Below are positions 25,864 through 35,982 of a DNA stretch of 37,078 nt, piece by piece; within the stretch, counting starts at the first letter, position 1, and each line of letters begins with the position of its first letter. The notes under the pieces are model-generated. The model ran no database searches. It was not told the origin of the DNA and saw nothing but the letters and a program-made list of their open reading frames with translations. This DNA is from Dyella flagellata (lineage in GTDB: Bacteria > Pseudomonadota > Gammaproteobacteria > Xanthomonadales > Rhodanobacteraceae), in assembly GCF_030160275.1 (NCBI RefSeq), contig NZ_BSOA01000026.1, forward strand, positions 1 through 37,078, written 5' to 3'. The translations under genes were made by a program, and so were the position numbers.

Positions 25864-27906
25864 ATGTTCCACCCTCGCAAGCTCGCCGGCGCCGTGGCGC
25901 TGGCCCTCGGCATGGTCGGCACCGTACACGCTACGGGCAATCCGCAGTCAACCTTCAATAGCGTGGTGGCTTTTGGCGACAGCCTCAGTGATGCAGGCAA
26001 TATTTCGCTGGCGACCAACCCCAGCATCCAGCCGCCGCTCAAGTTCACCACCAACCCGGGTGCGGTGACCGTACAGAACGTTGCGGCCGGACTGGGTTAT
26101 TCGTTGACGCCCTCGCTGGCCGGTGGCACGGACTACGCTTGGGGCGGCGCCGGTATCAACAACAATTCGCCGGGCACGCCGGCCGCCGTGCCGACCATCA
26201 CCAGCCAGGTGACCAGCTATCTGGCCGGCAACAGCGTGAACAGCCATGCCCTGTATACGATGTGGGGCGGCGCCAACGATATCTTCAACGCCGCGACCTC
26301 GGTGGTGGCTGGCGCTACCGCACAACAGATCATCGCCCAAACGCTGGCCGCGCAAGCTTCACAGGCCGTCGCCGCTGGCTTGATTCCGAACAACCCGGTC
26401 GCCATTGCCGCGTTCGAAGCACAGATCACCCCAGCCGTGACCGCCCAGGTGAACGCCCAGGTCTCCGCTGCGGCTGGTGTGTCTACGCTGCAGACCGCAA
26501 GCCAGGCCCAAGCGACCATCGCCGCCGCCGGACAGCAGGAAGTGAAGCTGCTTGGCGCGCTGCAGGCAGCCGGCGCCAAGAACATCCTCGTGTTCAATCT
26601 GCCGAACATCGGCCTGACGCCCGAAGCGCTTGCGCAAGGCAGTTCCGCGGCGACCTCGCTGACCGGCTTGAGCGTGATCTTCAACAGCCAGCTCAATGCG
26701 GGTCTGAAGCAATTGGGCAAAGGCATCATTCCGGTCAATACCTTCGCCCTGGTCAATCAGGTGATCGCCAATCCGGGCGCCTACGGCTTTAGCAACGTCA
26801 CCACGCCGGCATGCGGCGCCGGCTCCAGTTCCGTGAAGTGCGGCCCGCAGGGCTCGGGCCTGCCCTACACCTATGCGCCGGGCACGAATCAGAGCTACCT
26901 GTTCGCGGACGGTGTGCATCCCACCACGGCAGGGCACCTGATGCTCTCGCAGGTGGTGTTGGCCGAGCTGGCCGCGCCCCAACAGATCTCGCTACTGCAG
27001 GAGGCCCCGCTCGCCGCCGTGACCACGCAGACCGCCGTGGTGCGCGACCAGATGATGGCCGACACGTTCGGCAGCACCACGCGCGCGTTCGCCAACGTCA
27101 ACTACGCCAACCAGCATTTCGACCAGCGCGCCGGCGCCCCCCGCACCAGCAGCAGCAATGTGGACCTCACCCTCGGTGCGGACATCCATGCGACTGACAG
27201 CATCTCGGCGGGTGTCGCGCTGGGCGTCGGCCAACACAACGCCGATGTCACTGGTGGCGGCGGTTACAAATTGCAGGCGCTGACCGGCCTGGGCTACGTG
27301 ACCTGGCACACCGGCGGCGCCTATGCCGGCGTGTATGGCGACTTCGGCCAGGCCAGCTACACCAATGTCAACCGCACGTTCATGGTCGGCAACTACCACA
27401 CGAATGAAAGCGGCAAGGTGGATGGCTCGTATGTCGGCCTGGGGCTGCACGGCGGCTACTGGTTCGACTTCAACGCCTTGAAGACCGGCCCGTTCGCGAA
27501 CTTCGAATACCAGAACATCAAGATCGACGGCTACAACGAAAACGGCAACGATGCGACGGCGATGTGGTTCGGCCGCCAGCAACGTAACGCGGTGATCAGC
27601 ACGCTGGGCTGGCGCCTGCAGGGCACGCTGCATTCCCAGGGCATGGACGTGACGCCGTTTGCCGAGCTGGGCTGGAACCACGACAGCCGCGCCAAGACCG
27701 ACATGGTCACCGCCGGCCTCAACAGCATGAACGGCAGTTTCGAAATGCCCGGCTTCACGCCGGACAAGAACTGGGGCTCGGTCACTGCGGGCTTGAGCGC
27801 GCAGATCACGTCGAACCTGACCGGCTGGATCGCCTACAACGGCCACTTCTCGGACAAGAGCCAGAGCATCAATGGCTTCAACCTCGGAGTGAAGCTCGGC
27901 TTCTAA
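25864..27906 (+). CDS. GDSL esterase/lipase autotransporter
   Basis: 680 aa type Va autotransporter of the EstA kind. Signal peptide 1-23 (cut near VHA), then a GDSL hydrolase domain: nucleophile S40 in FGDSLSDAGN, GGANDIF, and D349/H352 in DGVHPTTAGH complete the active site. An Ala/Gln-rich insert lies at about 160-220. From about residue 430 the chain is a beta-barrel (VDLTLGADIHATDSISAGVALG...) ending in GVKLGF, the terminal Phe expected for outer-membrane insertion. AGGAG lies 9 nt before ATG 25864. Such enzymes display esterase activity on the cell surface, and EstA of Pseudomonas affects rhamnolipid production and motility. A bidirectional terminator follows. Confidence 0.95.
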   Translation: MFHPRKLAGAVALALGMVGTVHATGNPQSTFNSVVAFGDSLSDAGNISLATNPSIQPPLKFTTNPGAVTVQNVAAGLGYSLTPSLAGGTDYAWGGAGINNNSPGTPAAVPTITSQVTSYLAGNSVNSHALYTMWGGANDIFNAATSVVAGATAQQIIAQTLAAQASQAVAAGLIPNNPVAIAAFEAQITPAVTAQVNAQVSAAAGVSTLQTASQAQATIAAAGQQEVKLLGALQAAGAKNILVFNLPNIGLTPEALAQGSSAATSLTGLSVIFNSQLNAGLKQLGKGIIPVNTFALVNQVIANPGAYGFSNVTTPACGAGSSSVKCGPQGSGLPYTYAPGTNQSYLFADGVHPTTAGHLMLSQVVLAELAAPQQISLLQEAPLAAVTTQTAVVRDQMMADTFGSTTRAFANVNYANQHFDQRAGAPRTSSSNVDLTLGADIHATDSISAGVALGVGQHNADVTGGGGYKLQALTGLGYVTWHTGGAYAGVYGDFGQASYTNVNRTFMVGNYHTNESGKVDGSYVGLGLHGGYWFDFNALKTGPFANFEYQNIKIDGYNENGNDATAMWFGRQQRNAVISTLGWRLQGTLHSQGMDVTPFAELGWNHDSRAKTDMVTAGLNSMNGSFEMPGFTPDKNWGSVTAGLSAQITSNLTGWIAYNGHFSDKSQSINGFNLGVKLGF

Positions 27907-27925
27907 GCTGCGCGTCGCCAGGCAC

Positions 27926-27960
27926 AAAAAAAGCCGTCCGGAATCGGACGGCTTTTTTTT
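27926..27960. terminator. Bidirectional intrinsic terminator
   Basis: Stem GCCGTCCG/CGGACGGC with a GAAT loop, seven As on the left and eight Ts on the right. Serves the esterase on plus and the lipoprotein gene on minus. Confidence 0.95.
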
Positions 27961-27981
27961 GTACCGGCTTTGAGCGGGGGC

Positions 27982-28845
27982 TTACTTGCCCTTGCCACCC
28001 GTCGCCATATTGAGAATCTCCTTGCCCTGCTGCTGCAAGGCCTGGGCATCGCTGTCGCCCAGCGGCGAGCTGTTGCCACCGGCTTCGTGCGTCTTCAGCA
28101 CCAGCGAACCGTCGTCGCCCCAGCCGGCGGTATCCACCGAGGTGGCCTTGCCGTTCTGGTTCGGCTTGTGCTGCTGCTGCACCACCCACGGCTTACCATC
28201 CTTGTAGGCATAGTCGGTGCTGGTGAAGCCCTTGTCACCGTAGTCGACCAGCTCGCGAATGAACTTCACTTCGCCGCCGTCGCGGAACACCTGCCAGGCG
28301 CGCGAGGCATTGGGCTCGAGCTTGGTGCCGGCCGTGCGCTTCATGCCGCCGATCTGCTTCTGCACGCCCTGGAACGCGACGAGCAGCTTTTCGCCCGGGG
28401 TCTGTTCCGGAGCAAGCTCGATGTTGACGCTGGTGGTCGGGTTGCCCTTGGTCAGCACCGGCACCTGCAAGGGCATGTTGTAGTGGCGATCACCGTCGGT
28501 CAGCTGCGCCTGCACGATGTAGAGATCGTTGCCAGCCACATTGGCGGGATTGAAATCCAGCTCGAACTGCTGCGGGAAGGTGGTGGCCGGGGCGATTTGC
28601 TTGGTCGCCAGCGGAGGCGAGCCTTGCGCAGTTACATCGACAATGCTGATTTCGAGCTTGTCTTGCGCCGAAGGCGTGTTGCCGCCCCGGAGCGTGACGG
28701 TGCCGGTGACGCTGTGCGCGGCGGGGGCCGGCGCATTCGCTTCCGTACCGTCCGTGCCGGTCGACGACGACGGATTTGAAGAATTATTGCAGCCGGCTAG
28801 GGCAACCGCTGCCACTGTCATCAGCGACCAAACAACGCTGCGCAT
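27982..28845 (-). CDS. YbaY-like lipoprotein
   Basis: 287 aa from ATG 28845, with GAGG 8 nt upstream; the open frame extends farther but has no better start. Lipoprotein signal peptide with lipobox LAGC, lipidated C19, then a Ser/Thr-rich linker. Residues about 45-155 match the YbaY/pilotin-like fold (SVTGTVTLRGG, LEISIVDVT, FPQQFELDFNPANV, YIVQAQLTDGD). The C-terminal half (about 160-287) has no recognised family; it reads like a domain with short beta segments (GEVKFIRELVDYGDKGF). Probably anchored in the outer membrane. Function unknown. Confidence 0.85.
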   Translation of the reverse strand: MRSVVWSLMTVAAVALAGCNNSSNPSSSTGTDGTEANAPAPAAHSVTGTVTLRGGNTPSAQDKLEISIVDVTAQGSPPLATKQIAPATTFPQQFELDFNPANVAGNDLYIVQAQLTDGDRHYNMPLQVPVLTKGNPTTSVNIELAPEQTPGEKLLVAFQGVQKQIGGMKRTAGTKLEPNASRAWQVFRDGGEVKFIRELVDYGDKGFTSTDYAYKDGKPWVVQQQHKPNQNGKATSVDTAGWGDDGSLVLKTHEAGGNSSPLGDSDAQALQQQGKEILNMATGGKGK

Positions 28846-28926
28846 GGATGGAACCTCGGGTTGGATCGATTCGAACGCAATGCCTGCCGAACGCATCGCG
28901 TCGCAGACAGCGCGGGGGAGCCTCGG

Positions 28927-28932
28927 AGCATA
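28927..28932 (-). promoter_or_regulatory. Candidate -10 box of the lipoprotein gene
   Basis: TATGCT on the minus strand, giving a leader of about 75 nt. A TTGACT at 28955-28960 is 22 bp away, too far for a standard -35. Confidence 0.3.
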
Positions 28933-29214
28933 GCCCAAACAGCACTGGCGGAAAAGTCAACCGACCAGACAGGCCATTCGCGCGCGTATGCTCAGATCAG
29001 GCCGTCTGGGGCCGGCTTGGCCCGAAAGGGGCGATTCCAAGCGATGGTCGCACGTTCTTACTCCTTTTTCGGCGTCCCGACGTGTCAACGCCGAAGCGCC
29101 TTACACGTTTGTGCGCCCTAGGATGACTACTGACAGCGTTGCCATCCGCAAGATACTGCGTCACCCAGACCAAAATCTCGCAGCGGACGACATACTCGCG
29201 ACAGCCGTTTGGTC

Positions 29215-29220
29215 TATAAA
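29215..29220 (+). promoter_or_regulatory. Candidate -10 box of the CI-like gene
   Basis: TATAAA, 59 bp before the ATG. The predicted start point, near 29227, is just before the palindrome at 29231, so a bound protein would block transcription. Confidence 0.5.
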
Positions 29221-29230
29221 AACAGGAGGA

Positions 29231-29248
29231 CCGGTAAGCATTTACCGG
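29231..29248. promoter_or_regulatory. Operator-like palindrome, probable autoregulatory site
   Basis: CCGGTAA-GCAT-TTACCGG, perfect 7-bp arms with a 4-bp spacer, immediately downstream of the -10 box of the CI-like gene. Symmetry and position fit binding by the encoded dimeric HTH protein. Confidence 0.6.
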
Positions 29249-29279
29249 CCAAACGTTCGAACTTTGTGGAACTCCCGTG

Positions 29280-29858
29280 ATGAACCTGCCAGCCCATAGC
29301 CCTGTAGCCGAGCCGCCAAGCACCTTCGCCGATCGCATAAAATTGCTGATCCAGCGGGTCGGCAGCGTGACGGAAATCGCTCGCATGTGCGGGTTCTCGG
29401 AGGGAGTAGTGCGCAGTTGGCGCGACGGGAATACCGACCCCTCACGCGCCCGTTGCGTCACGCTGGCACGTACCTTGGGCATCTCCCTGGTGTGGCTGGT
29501 AGCCGGCGACGGATCCATGCTCGATCCCAGCGCGGTGGTTCCTGACGACATGAACGCCACCACCAGCTCCGAGTCCATCGTCTCGCGCCATCGCGCCAAG
29601 CTGCGCGCTACGGCGGAGACGCTCGCGGCCCACGGCATGGATGTGCAGCGCTTGAACACTGCGCTGCGCATTCTGCAGTCGGAGCTGGACTTGGCCGATA
29701 GTCATCTGACCTTGGCCGAAAATTCCGACATGCTCGCCGAGCTTTACAACATCCTCGGTCCGGGCGGCAATGACGTCGACGCGACGGCCATGGTGGCCTT
29801 CAATCATCGCCTGGCGGAGCGGCTGAAGAACCGCGGGCCGAGTCGGCTGGCCTCCTAA
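29280..29858 (+). CDS. CI-like helix-turn-helix regulator
   Basis: 192 aa. The N-terminal domain (about 15-80) is a phage-repressor-type HTH: FADRIKLLIQRVGSVTEIARMCGFSEGVVRSWRDGNTDPS, then LARTLGISLVWLVAGDG. The C-terminal half is helical (LRATAETLAAHGMDVQRLNTALRILQSELDLAD) and lacks the Ser-Lys protease of LexA/CI repressors, so it is probably a dimerisation part. GTGGA lies about 10 nt before ATG 29280; a GTG at 29277 is an alternative. No other phage genes are nearby, so it looks domesticated. The palindrome at 29231 suggests self-repression. It shares a terminator with convergent glyS. Confidence 0.85.
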   Translation: MNLPAHSPVAEPPSTFADRIKLLIQRVGSVTEIARMCGFSEGVVRSWRDGNTDPSRARCVTLARTLGISLVWLVAGDGSMLDPSAVVPDDMNATTSSESIVSRHRAKLRATAETLAAHGMDVQRLNTALRILQSELDLADSHLTLAENSDMLAELYNILGPGGNDVDATAMVAFNHRLAERLKNRGPSRLAS

Positions 29859-29901
29859 GCAGGTCCCGCTTATTCGGACCGTACGGCTTTTTCAAATGGA
29901 T

Positions 29902-29937
29902 AAAAAAAAAGCGGCAGCGCGCAGCTGCCGCTTTTTT
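29902..29937. terminator. Bidirectional intrinsic terminator
   Basis: Stem GCGGCAGC/GCTGCCGC with a GCGCA loop, nine As left and six Ts right. Ends the CI-like gene (plus) and glyQS (minus). Confidence 0.95.
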
Positions 29938-29953
29938 ATGGGCTGGCGCGCCG

Positions 29954-32073
29954 TTACAGACGCGCGATATCGGCGATGGCGGTGAACTGCGCCTTCAGTC
30001 GTCCGAGCAAAGCAAGGCGGTTAGCACGCACCACCGGGTTTTCTGCGTTCACCAGCACATGATCGAAAAAAGCATCGACCGGTGCCTGCAACTGGGCCAG
30101 ACGCGCCAGCACCGCTGTGTAATCTCCGCGTCCGAGCGCGGCGGCCGTATCGGCTTGCGCGGCTTCCAGTGCCTGCGCGAGGGCACGTTCGGCGTCTTCC
30201 TCGAAATGCGCAGGATCGACGTGTTCGCGGATGCTTTGCGCGCCGTGTTCTTCCTGCTGCTTGCGCAGGATATTGGCGACGCGCTTGTTGGCACCGGCCA
30301 GGCTCGCCGCTTCCGGCTGCCGTCCGAATTCAACCACGGCACGCAGGCGGCGATCGAAATCGGCCAGGCTTACCGGCGTCACCGCCAACACGGCTTCGTA
30401 CTGCTCGGTGGTGTAGCCTTTTTCCGCGTAATAGCCACGCAGGCGTTCGAGCACGAATTCGTTGAGCTCGGACATCAGCGCGGCACGGCGCGAACCGGCA
30501 TCGAGCACGGGCGCCTTGCCGTCCTTGCCAGGCTTAAGGCCAGCGGCCAGCGCCGTCTCCGGCAGCAATTCCAGTGCTTCGACAAACAGCGCCTTGTGAT
30601 CGAATTCAAGGCCGCCTTCGATCACGGTGCGCGCAAAACCCAGTGCGGCGCGGCGCAAGGCGAAGGGATCCTTGTTGCCACTCGGCTTCAGGCCTACCGC
30701 AAAAATACCGGCCAGCGTGTCGACGCGCTCGGCGATCGCGAGCACCTGGCCCACTTTACCGGCGGATATCGTGTCGCCCGCGAAGCGCGGCTGGTAAACG
30801 CTATCGAGCGCATCAGCCACTTCGGGTGATTCCCGGTCGTGCCGCGCGTAGTAGCGACCCATCACACCCTGCAGTTCGGGGAACTCCCCGACCATGCGCG
30901 TAAGCAGATCGCACTTGGCCAAGCTCGCCGCACGTGTCGCTGCGCCCGCATCGACACCCACTCGATTGGCGAGAATGCGCGCGATCTCGGCCACGCGTAC
31001 GCTCTTGTCCCACAAGCTGCCTAGCGCCTGCTGGTAGGTCACGTTTTTGAGCGCCTCCTGATAGCTGGCCAGCGGCGTCTTCAGATCTTCGTCCCAGAAG
31101 AACTTCGCATCGGCGAAGCGCGGACGGATCACGCGTTCGTAGCCTTTGCGGATCTCGCCCGGATGCTTGCTATCGACGTTGGCGATGCCGATGAAGTGTT
31201 CGCTGAGCTGGCCGTGGGCGTCGAACACCGGCACGAACTTCTGGTTGGCCTCCATGGTGGTGACCAGCGCTTCGGGCGGCACACCCAGGAACTCCCGATC
31301 GAAAGTGCAAGCGATTGCTACCGGCCATTCGGTAAGGTTGGCGATTTCATTCAGCAGGTTGGCATCTAGCTGCGGCATGCCACCAGTTTCCGTGGCCACT
31401 CGTGCCACTTCATCCTCAATCCGGTTGCGACGTTCTGCCGAATCAACCAGCACTTTAGCCATGCGCAGCGCATCCACGTAGCTGTCTGCATCGGCAAGAT
31501 GCACAGGCTGCGGATGCATGAACCTGTGGCCACGTGATTGGCGGCCGCTGCGTATACCCAGCACCTTGCCCTCAATAACATCTGCACCATGCAACATGAC
31601 CAGCCAGTGCGCCGGACGCACAAAACTGTAGTCGTGATCGGACCAGCGCATGGGCTTGGGAATGGGCAAATTTTCCAAGGCCTCAGCGACTATTTCCGCC
31701 AAGAAATCCCTCAGGAACCGTACCGGCGAAAAGTCGCGATGGACAAACCACTGCCCCTTATCGGTCACTAACTTGTCCAACTGCTCGACCGTAACCCCGC
31801 ACGACTGCGCGAAACCCTGCACTGCCTGCGGCGGCGCGTTGACAGCTGGGCCACGCCGTTCAATTTGTTGCTGAGCCACGGACATGGCGACGTCGGGTAT
31901 ATAGACGGCCAAGCGTCTAGGTGAATTGTATTCCCGCGCGCCCGAGCCGAATTGGATACCGCGTTTGGTCAAGCCAAGCGACACATTTTCAGCAAATGCC
32001 CTGGCAAGCTCCGGTAACGACTTCGGCGGCAGTTCTTCCGTGCCCAGCTCGATGAGCAATGACTTTTCGGCGC

Positions 32074-32077
<4 letters not shown>
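29954..32077 (-). CDS. glyS: Glycyl-tRNA synthetase beta subunit
   Basis: 707 aa (E. coli 689). With GlyQ it forms the alpha2-beta2 enzyme charging tRNA-Gly. The N-terminus [19 protein letters not shown] and internal HRFMHPQPV and [24 protein letters not shown] segments are characteristic. The C-terminal third carries the DALR-like anticodon-binding region. ATG 32077 overlaps the glyQ stop by 4 nt (ATGA), giving coupled 1:1 synthesis. Confidence 0.98.
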
Positions 32078-32985
<908 letters not shown>

Positions 32986-33015
32986 CTCTTCCCTAACCTG
33001 AGTGTAAAGCGCGTT

Positions 33016-33021
33016 AGTATA
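33016..33021 (-). promoter_or_regulatory. Candidate -10 box of glyQS
   Basis: TATACT on the minus strand, 30 bp before the glyQ ATG, giving a leader of about 24 nt. No good -35 at 17 bp. Confidence 0.45.
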
Positions 33022-33076
33022 GCCGCAGCGCAACTTTTCGCCGTTTTTCCGCGCACTACCTGGGGGAAATCCAGCC

Positions 33077-34900
33077 ATGGCAGCCACGCAACAAATCGCC
33101 TCCATGCTGGGCCGTCGTGGCCGGCTGGCGCTGGACGACGTCCTGGCGGCGCTGGTTGTGGACGGCTACCTCGCGGCCGACGATGCCAAGCAGCTGCGCG
33201 TGGGGCATCACGCCGGGCGCAGCTCGGTAGAACTGAACCCGCTGGTGATCATCGCCAATGCCAAGCTCATCAATCGGCGGGAGCCGGGCCGTCCGCTCAG
33301 CCTGGAAGGCTTGACCGAATGGCTGGCCGGCCAGGCGGGCCTGCCGTACCTGAAAATCGATCCGATGAAGATCAACGTGGCGGCGGTTACGCAGGTGGTG
33401 AGCCACGCCTACGCGCAACGCCATCGCATTCTGCCGGTGGCGGTGTCTTCCGGCGAGGTGACGTTCGCCACGGCGGAGCCGTTCGACCATACCTGGTCGA
33501 AGGATCTGGCGCAGATGTTGCGCCGGGACGTGCATCGCGTGGTATGCAGCCCGATCGACATCAACCGCTATCTGCAGGAGTTCTACGGCGTCCAGCGTTC
33601 GATCCAGCTCGCCAAGGACGCCAAGAACCAGAGCGGTTACGACTCCTCGACCTTGCTCAATTTCGAGCAGTTGCTGGAGCTTGGCAAAGCCGGCGAGGTC
33701 GGCGCCGACGACCGGCACGTCGTGCATATCGTGGACTGGCTGCTGCAATACGCTTTTGAACAGCGCGCATCGGATATCCATCTGGAACCGCGCCGCGAAG
33801 CAGGCAACATGCGCTTCCGCATCGACGGGGTAATGCACAAGGTATTCGAGCTGCCGCCGCCGGTGATGACGGCGGTGACCTCACGCATCAAGATTCTTTC
33901 GCGCATGGACGTGGCGGAAAAGCGCCGTCCGCAGGACGGCCGCATCAAGACCCGCGCCACCTCGGGGCGCGAAGTGGAATTGCGTATTTCCAGCATGCCC
34001 ACCGCGTTCGGCGAGAAAATGGTGATGCGTATCTTCGACCCGGACATCGTGGCGAAGGATTTCTCGCAGCTGGGCTTTTCGACTCCGGAAGACACCATGT
34101 GGCGCAACATGGTGGAACGCCCGCATGGCATCGTGCTGGTGACGGGGCCGACGGGCTCCGGCAAGACCACCACCCTGTATTCCACGTTGAAGCATCTGGC
34201 CACGCCGGATATCAACGTATGCACGGTGGAAGATCCGATCGAAATGGTCTCGCCCGAATTCAACCAGATGCAGGTCCAGCCCTCGATCGACCTGGATTTC
34301 GCGGCCGGCGTGCGCACGCTGTTGCGCCAGGATCCGGACATCATCATGGTCGGCGAAATTCGCGACCTGGAAACGGCGCAGATGGCGGTGCAGGCTTCAT
34401 TGACCGGCCACCTGGTGCTATCCACACTGCATACCAACGATGCGCCCAGCGCCGTGACGCGACTGCTCGATCTGGGTGTGCCGCATTACCTGATCCAGTC
34501 GACGCTGACCGGCGTGGTCGCGCAGCGATTGGTACGCACCTTATGCCCGCATTGCAAGCTGGAAACGCAGCAGGATCCACACGAGTGGACGGTGCTTACC
34601 CATGGCTGGTCGATGCCGGTGCCCGAACGCGTGTTCAAGCCAGTGGGCTGCCTGGAATGCCGCCACACCGGCTTTCTTGGCCGCACCGGCATTTATGAAA
34701 TGATGCCCTTGAGCGCGCGGCTGCGTGGCATGATCAGCGCGCAGCTGGACCTGATTCAATTCAGCCAGGCGGCCTTGGTCGAAGGTTTGCGCCCGTTGCG
34801 CATTTCCGCGGCAGACCAGGTCGCGCGCGGCCTGACCACCGTGCAGGAAGTGCTGAACGTGGTGCCGCCGGTCGAGCACGTTGAAGATTCGCCCTCTTGA
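33077..34900 (+). CDS. GspE/PilB-like secretion ATPase, orphan
   Basis: 607 aa. An N-terminal domain of the MshEN/T2SSE-N kind (about 15-165) comes first; some such domains bind c-di-GMP. The hexameric ATPase follows: [10 protein letters not shown], Walker A GPTGSGKT (357-364), VEDPIE with the Asp box, [12 protein letters not shown] (Walker B), [17 protein letters not shown] (His box), and a zinc motif CPHC...CLEC. These enzymes power type II secretion or type IV pilus assembly. No membrane, pilin or secretin genes are adjacent, so its partners must be encoded elsewhere. It lies divergent to glyQS. GGGGGAA lies about 9 nt before ATG 33077. Confidence 0.93.
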   Translation: MAATQQIASMLGRRGRLALDDVLAALVVDGYLAADDAKQLRVGHHAGRSSVELNPLVIIANAKLINRREPGRPLSLEGLTEWLAGQAGLPYLKIDPMKINVAAVTQVVSHAYAQRHRILPVAVSSGEVTFATAEPFDHTWSKDLAQMLRRDVHRVVCSPIDINRYLQEFYGVQRSIQLAKDAKNQSGYDSSTLLNFEQLLELGKAGEVGADDRHVVHIVDWLLQYAFEQRASDIHLEPRREAGNMRFRIDGVMHKVFELPPPVMTAVTSRIKILSRMDVAEKRRPQDGRIKTRATSGREVELRISSMPTAFGEKMVMRIFDPDIVAKDFSQLGFSTPEDTMWRNMVERPHGIVLVTGPTGSGKTTTLYSTLKHLATPDINVCTVEDPIEMVSPEFNQMQVQPSIDLDFAAGVRTLLRQDPDIIMVGEIRDLETAQMAVQASLTGHLVLSTLHTNDAPSAVTRLLDLGVPHYLIQSTLTGVVAQRLVRTLCPHCKLETQQDPHEWTVLTHGWSMPVPERVFKPVGCLECRHTGFLGRTGIYEMMPLSARLRGMISAQLDLIQFSQAALVEGLRPLRISAADQVARGLTTVQEVLNVVPPVEHVEDSPS

Positions 34901-34925
34901 AAATCCGCTTATTTCGATAGCTTGC

Positions 34926-35654
34926 ATGAAGCCCGTTCTGATCATCCGCACCGGCCAGGCCCCCGACAACATCCGGGCACGGCATGGTGATTTTCCCCAT
35001 TGGTTTCGCCTTGGCGCACAGCTCGCGCCGCATCGGCTGCAGATAGTGAACGTCGCGGCGGGGGAAACCTTGCCCGCGCCTGAGCAAGTATCCGGCGCCT
35101 TGATCACCGGCTCGGCGGCGATGGTGACCGACCGCGCGCCATGGAGTGAGCAAACGGCAGGTTGGATCCGTAGCGCGATGGATGTCGACCTGCCCTTGCT
35201 CGGCGTCTGCTACGGCCATCAGTTGATAGCGCATGCCCTGGGCGGACGCGTCGACTATCTGCCGGGAGGAAGGGAGATCGGCACGCTGCCGATCGATCTG
35301 CTGCCCGACGCAGCGCAGGACGAGCTGACGATGTTTCTACCCGCGCAGTTTCGCGCGCACACCACGCACGAACAGAGCGTGTTGGAAGTTCCCAAGGGTG
35401 CGAAGGTGCTGGCCCGATCGGCGCGTGATCCCCACCATTTGATTCGCTATGGCCGTAACGCCATCAGCGTGCAGTTCCATCCCGAGTTCAACGCCGACGT
35501 GATGCGCGCCTATATCGAGCGCAAGCATCACGCCATGCGCCGCGAGGGTTTCGATCCGCAACACACCTACCGGCAGGTAGCGGCAACGCCGTTGGCAAGG
35601 CGCCTACTGAAGGTGTTCTCCAGGCATCACGGGCTCAGCCACGTACCCCGCTAG
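34926..35654 (+). CDS. Class I glutamine amidotransferase-like protein
   Basis: 242 aa. Triad visible: C95 in LLGVCYGHQL, H185 and E187 in QFHPEF. The fold resembles the stand-alone GMP-synthase-like amidotransferases (YfeJ type). The ammonia acceptor is unknown, and some members instead act on gamma-glutamyl compounds. ATG 34926 is preferred because the open frame before it is short and unlike the family. It begins 25 bp after the ATPase gene and may be co-transcribed. Its TAG stop lies inside CTAG, shared with the stop of the convergent DUF1820 gene. Confidence 0.88.
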   Translation: MKPVLIIRTGQAPDNIRARHGDFPHWFRLGAQLAPHRLQIVNVAAGETLPAPEQVSGALITGSAAMVTDRAPWSEQTAGWIRSAMDVDLPLLGVCYGHQLIAHALGGRVDYLPGGREIGTLPIDLLPDAAQDELTMFLPAQFRAHTTHEQSVLEVPKGAKVLARSARDPHHLIRYGRNAISVQFHPEFNADVMRAYIERKHHAMRREGFDPQHTYRQVAATPLARRLLKVFSRHHGLSHVPR

Positions 35655-35974
35655 CGGTTGCGTGGCGGCATCGGAAAAGGCGTGACCTTCTGGCCGTCCG
35701 CGGCATCGCGGATGGCGAGTGAGCCTTTGCGATCCACTTCCTCGATGCGCACGATCGCCTGCATCGGCAAGTGCAGCACACGCGTGTCCTTGAATTCCTC
35801 GCGCAGGCGTTCTTCGGTGGGATCCACCACAATTCCTTCGCCTGCCGGCTCGAAGACCAGGCCGCCCACTTCGGTAAAACCCCATAGGCCGCTCGAAGCA
35901 ACGTGCCGGGCGTACAGCTCGTAGCACTTTCCCAGGTGCAGGAAGGTGACTTTGTAGAGTTTCTGGGTTCGCAT
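35651..35974 (-). CDS. DUF1820 family protein
   Basis: 107 aa, starting MRTQKLYKVTFLHLGKCYELYARHV, with GLWGFTEVGGLVFE and VDPTEERLREEFKDTRVLHLPMQAIVRIEEV, a pattern I recognise as DUF1820, a short cytoplasmic family of proteobacteria with no assigned function. GAGGT sits 3-4 nt before ATG 35974. It starts 8 nt after the rhomboid gene and is co-transcribed with it. The last 4 nt overlap the convergent amidotransferase gene. Confidence 0.85.
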   Translation of the reverse strand: MRTQKLYKVTFLHLGKCYELYARHVASSGLWGFTEVGGLVFEPAGEGIVVDPTEERLREEFKDTRVLHLPMQAIVRIEEVDRKGSLAIRDAADGQKVTPFPMPPRNR

Positions 35975-35982
35975 ACGACCTC

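Larger units (their letters stand above)
28846..29279. other. Divergent intergenic region, 434 bp
   Basis: Holds a minus-strand -10-like TATGCT (28927-28932) for the lipoprotein, an 8-bp hairpin TTCGGCGT/ACGCCGAA at 29068-29095 without a U-tract, and the promoter and palindrome of the CI-like gene at the right end. A minus-strand GTG 18-codon ORF (28997-29053) with AGGAG upstream was seen but has no other support. Confidence 0.5.

Noticed and set aside
28997-29053. 18-codon minus-strand ORF with AGGAG before GTG
   Set aside because: Only the ribosome-site match supports it. The upstream TTGACA would put a -10 on top of the ribosome site, and no conservation can be judged here.
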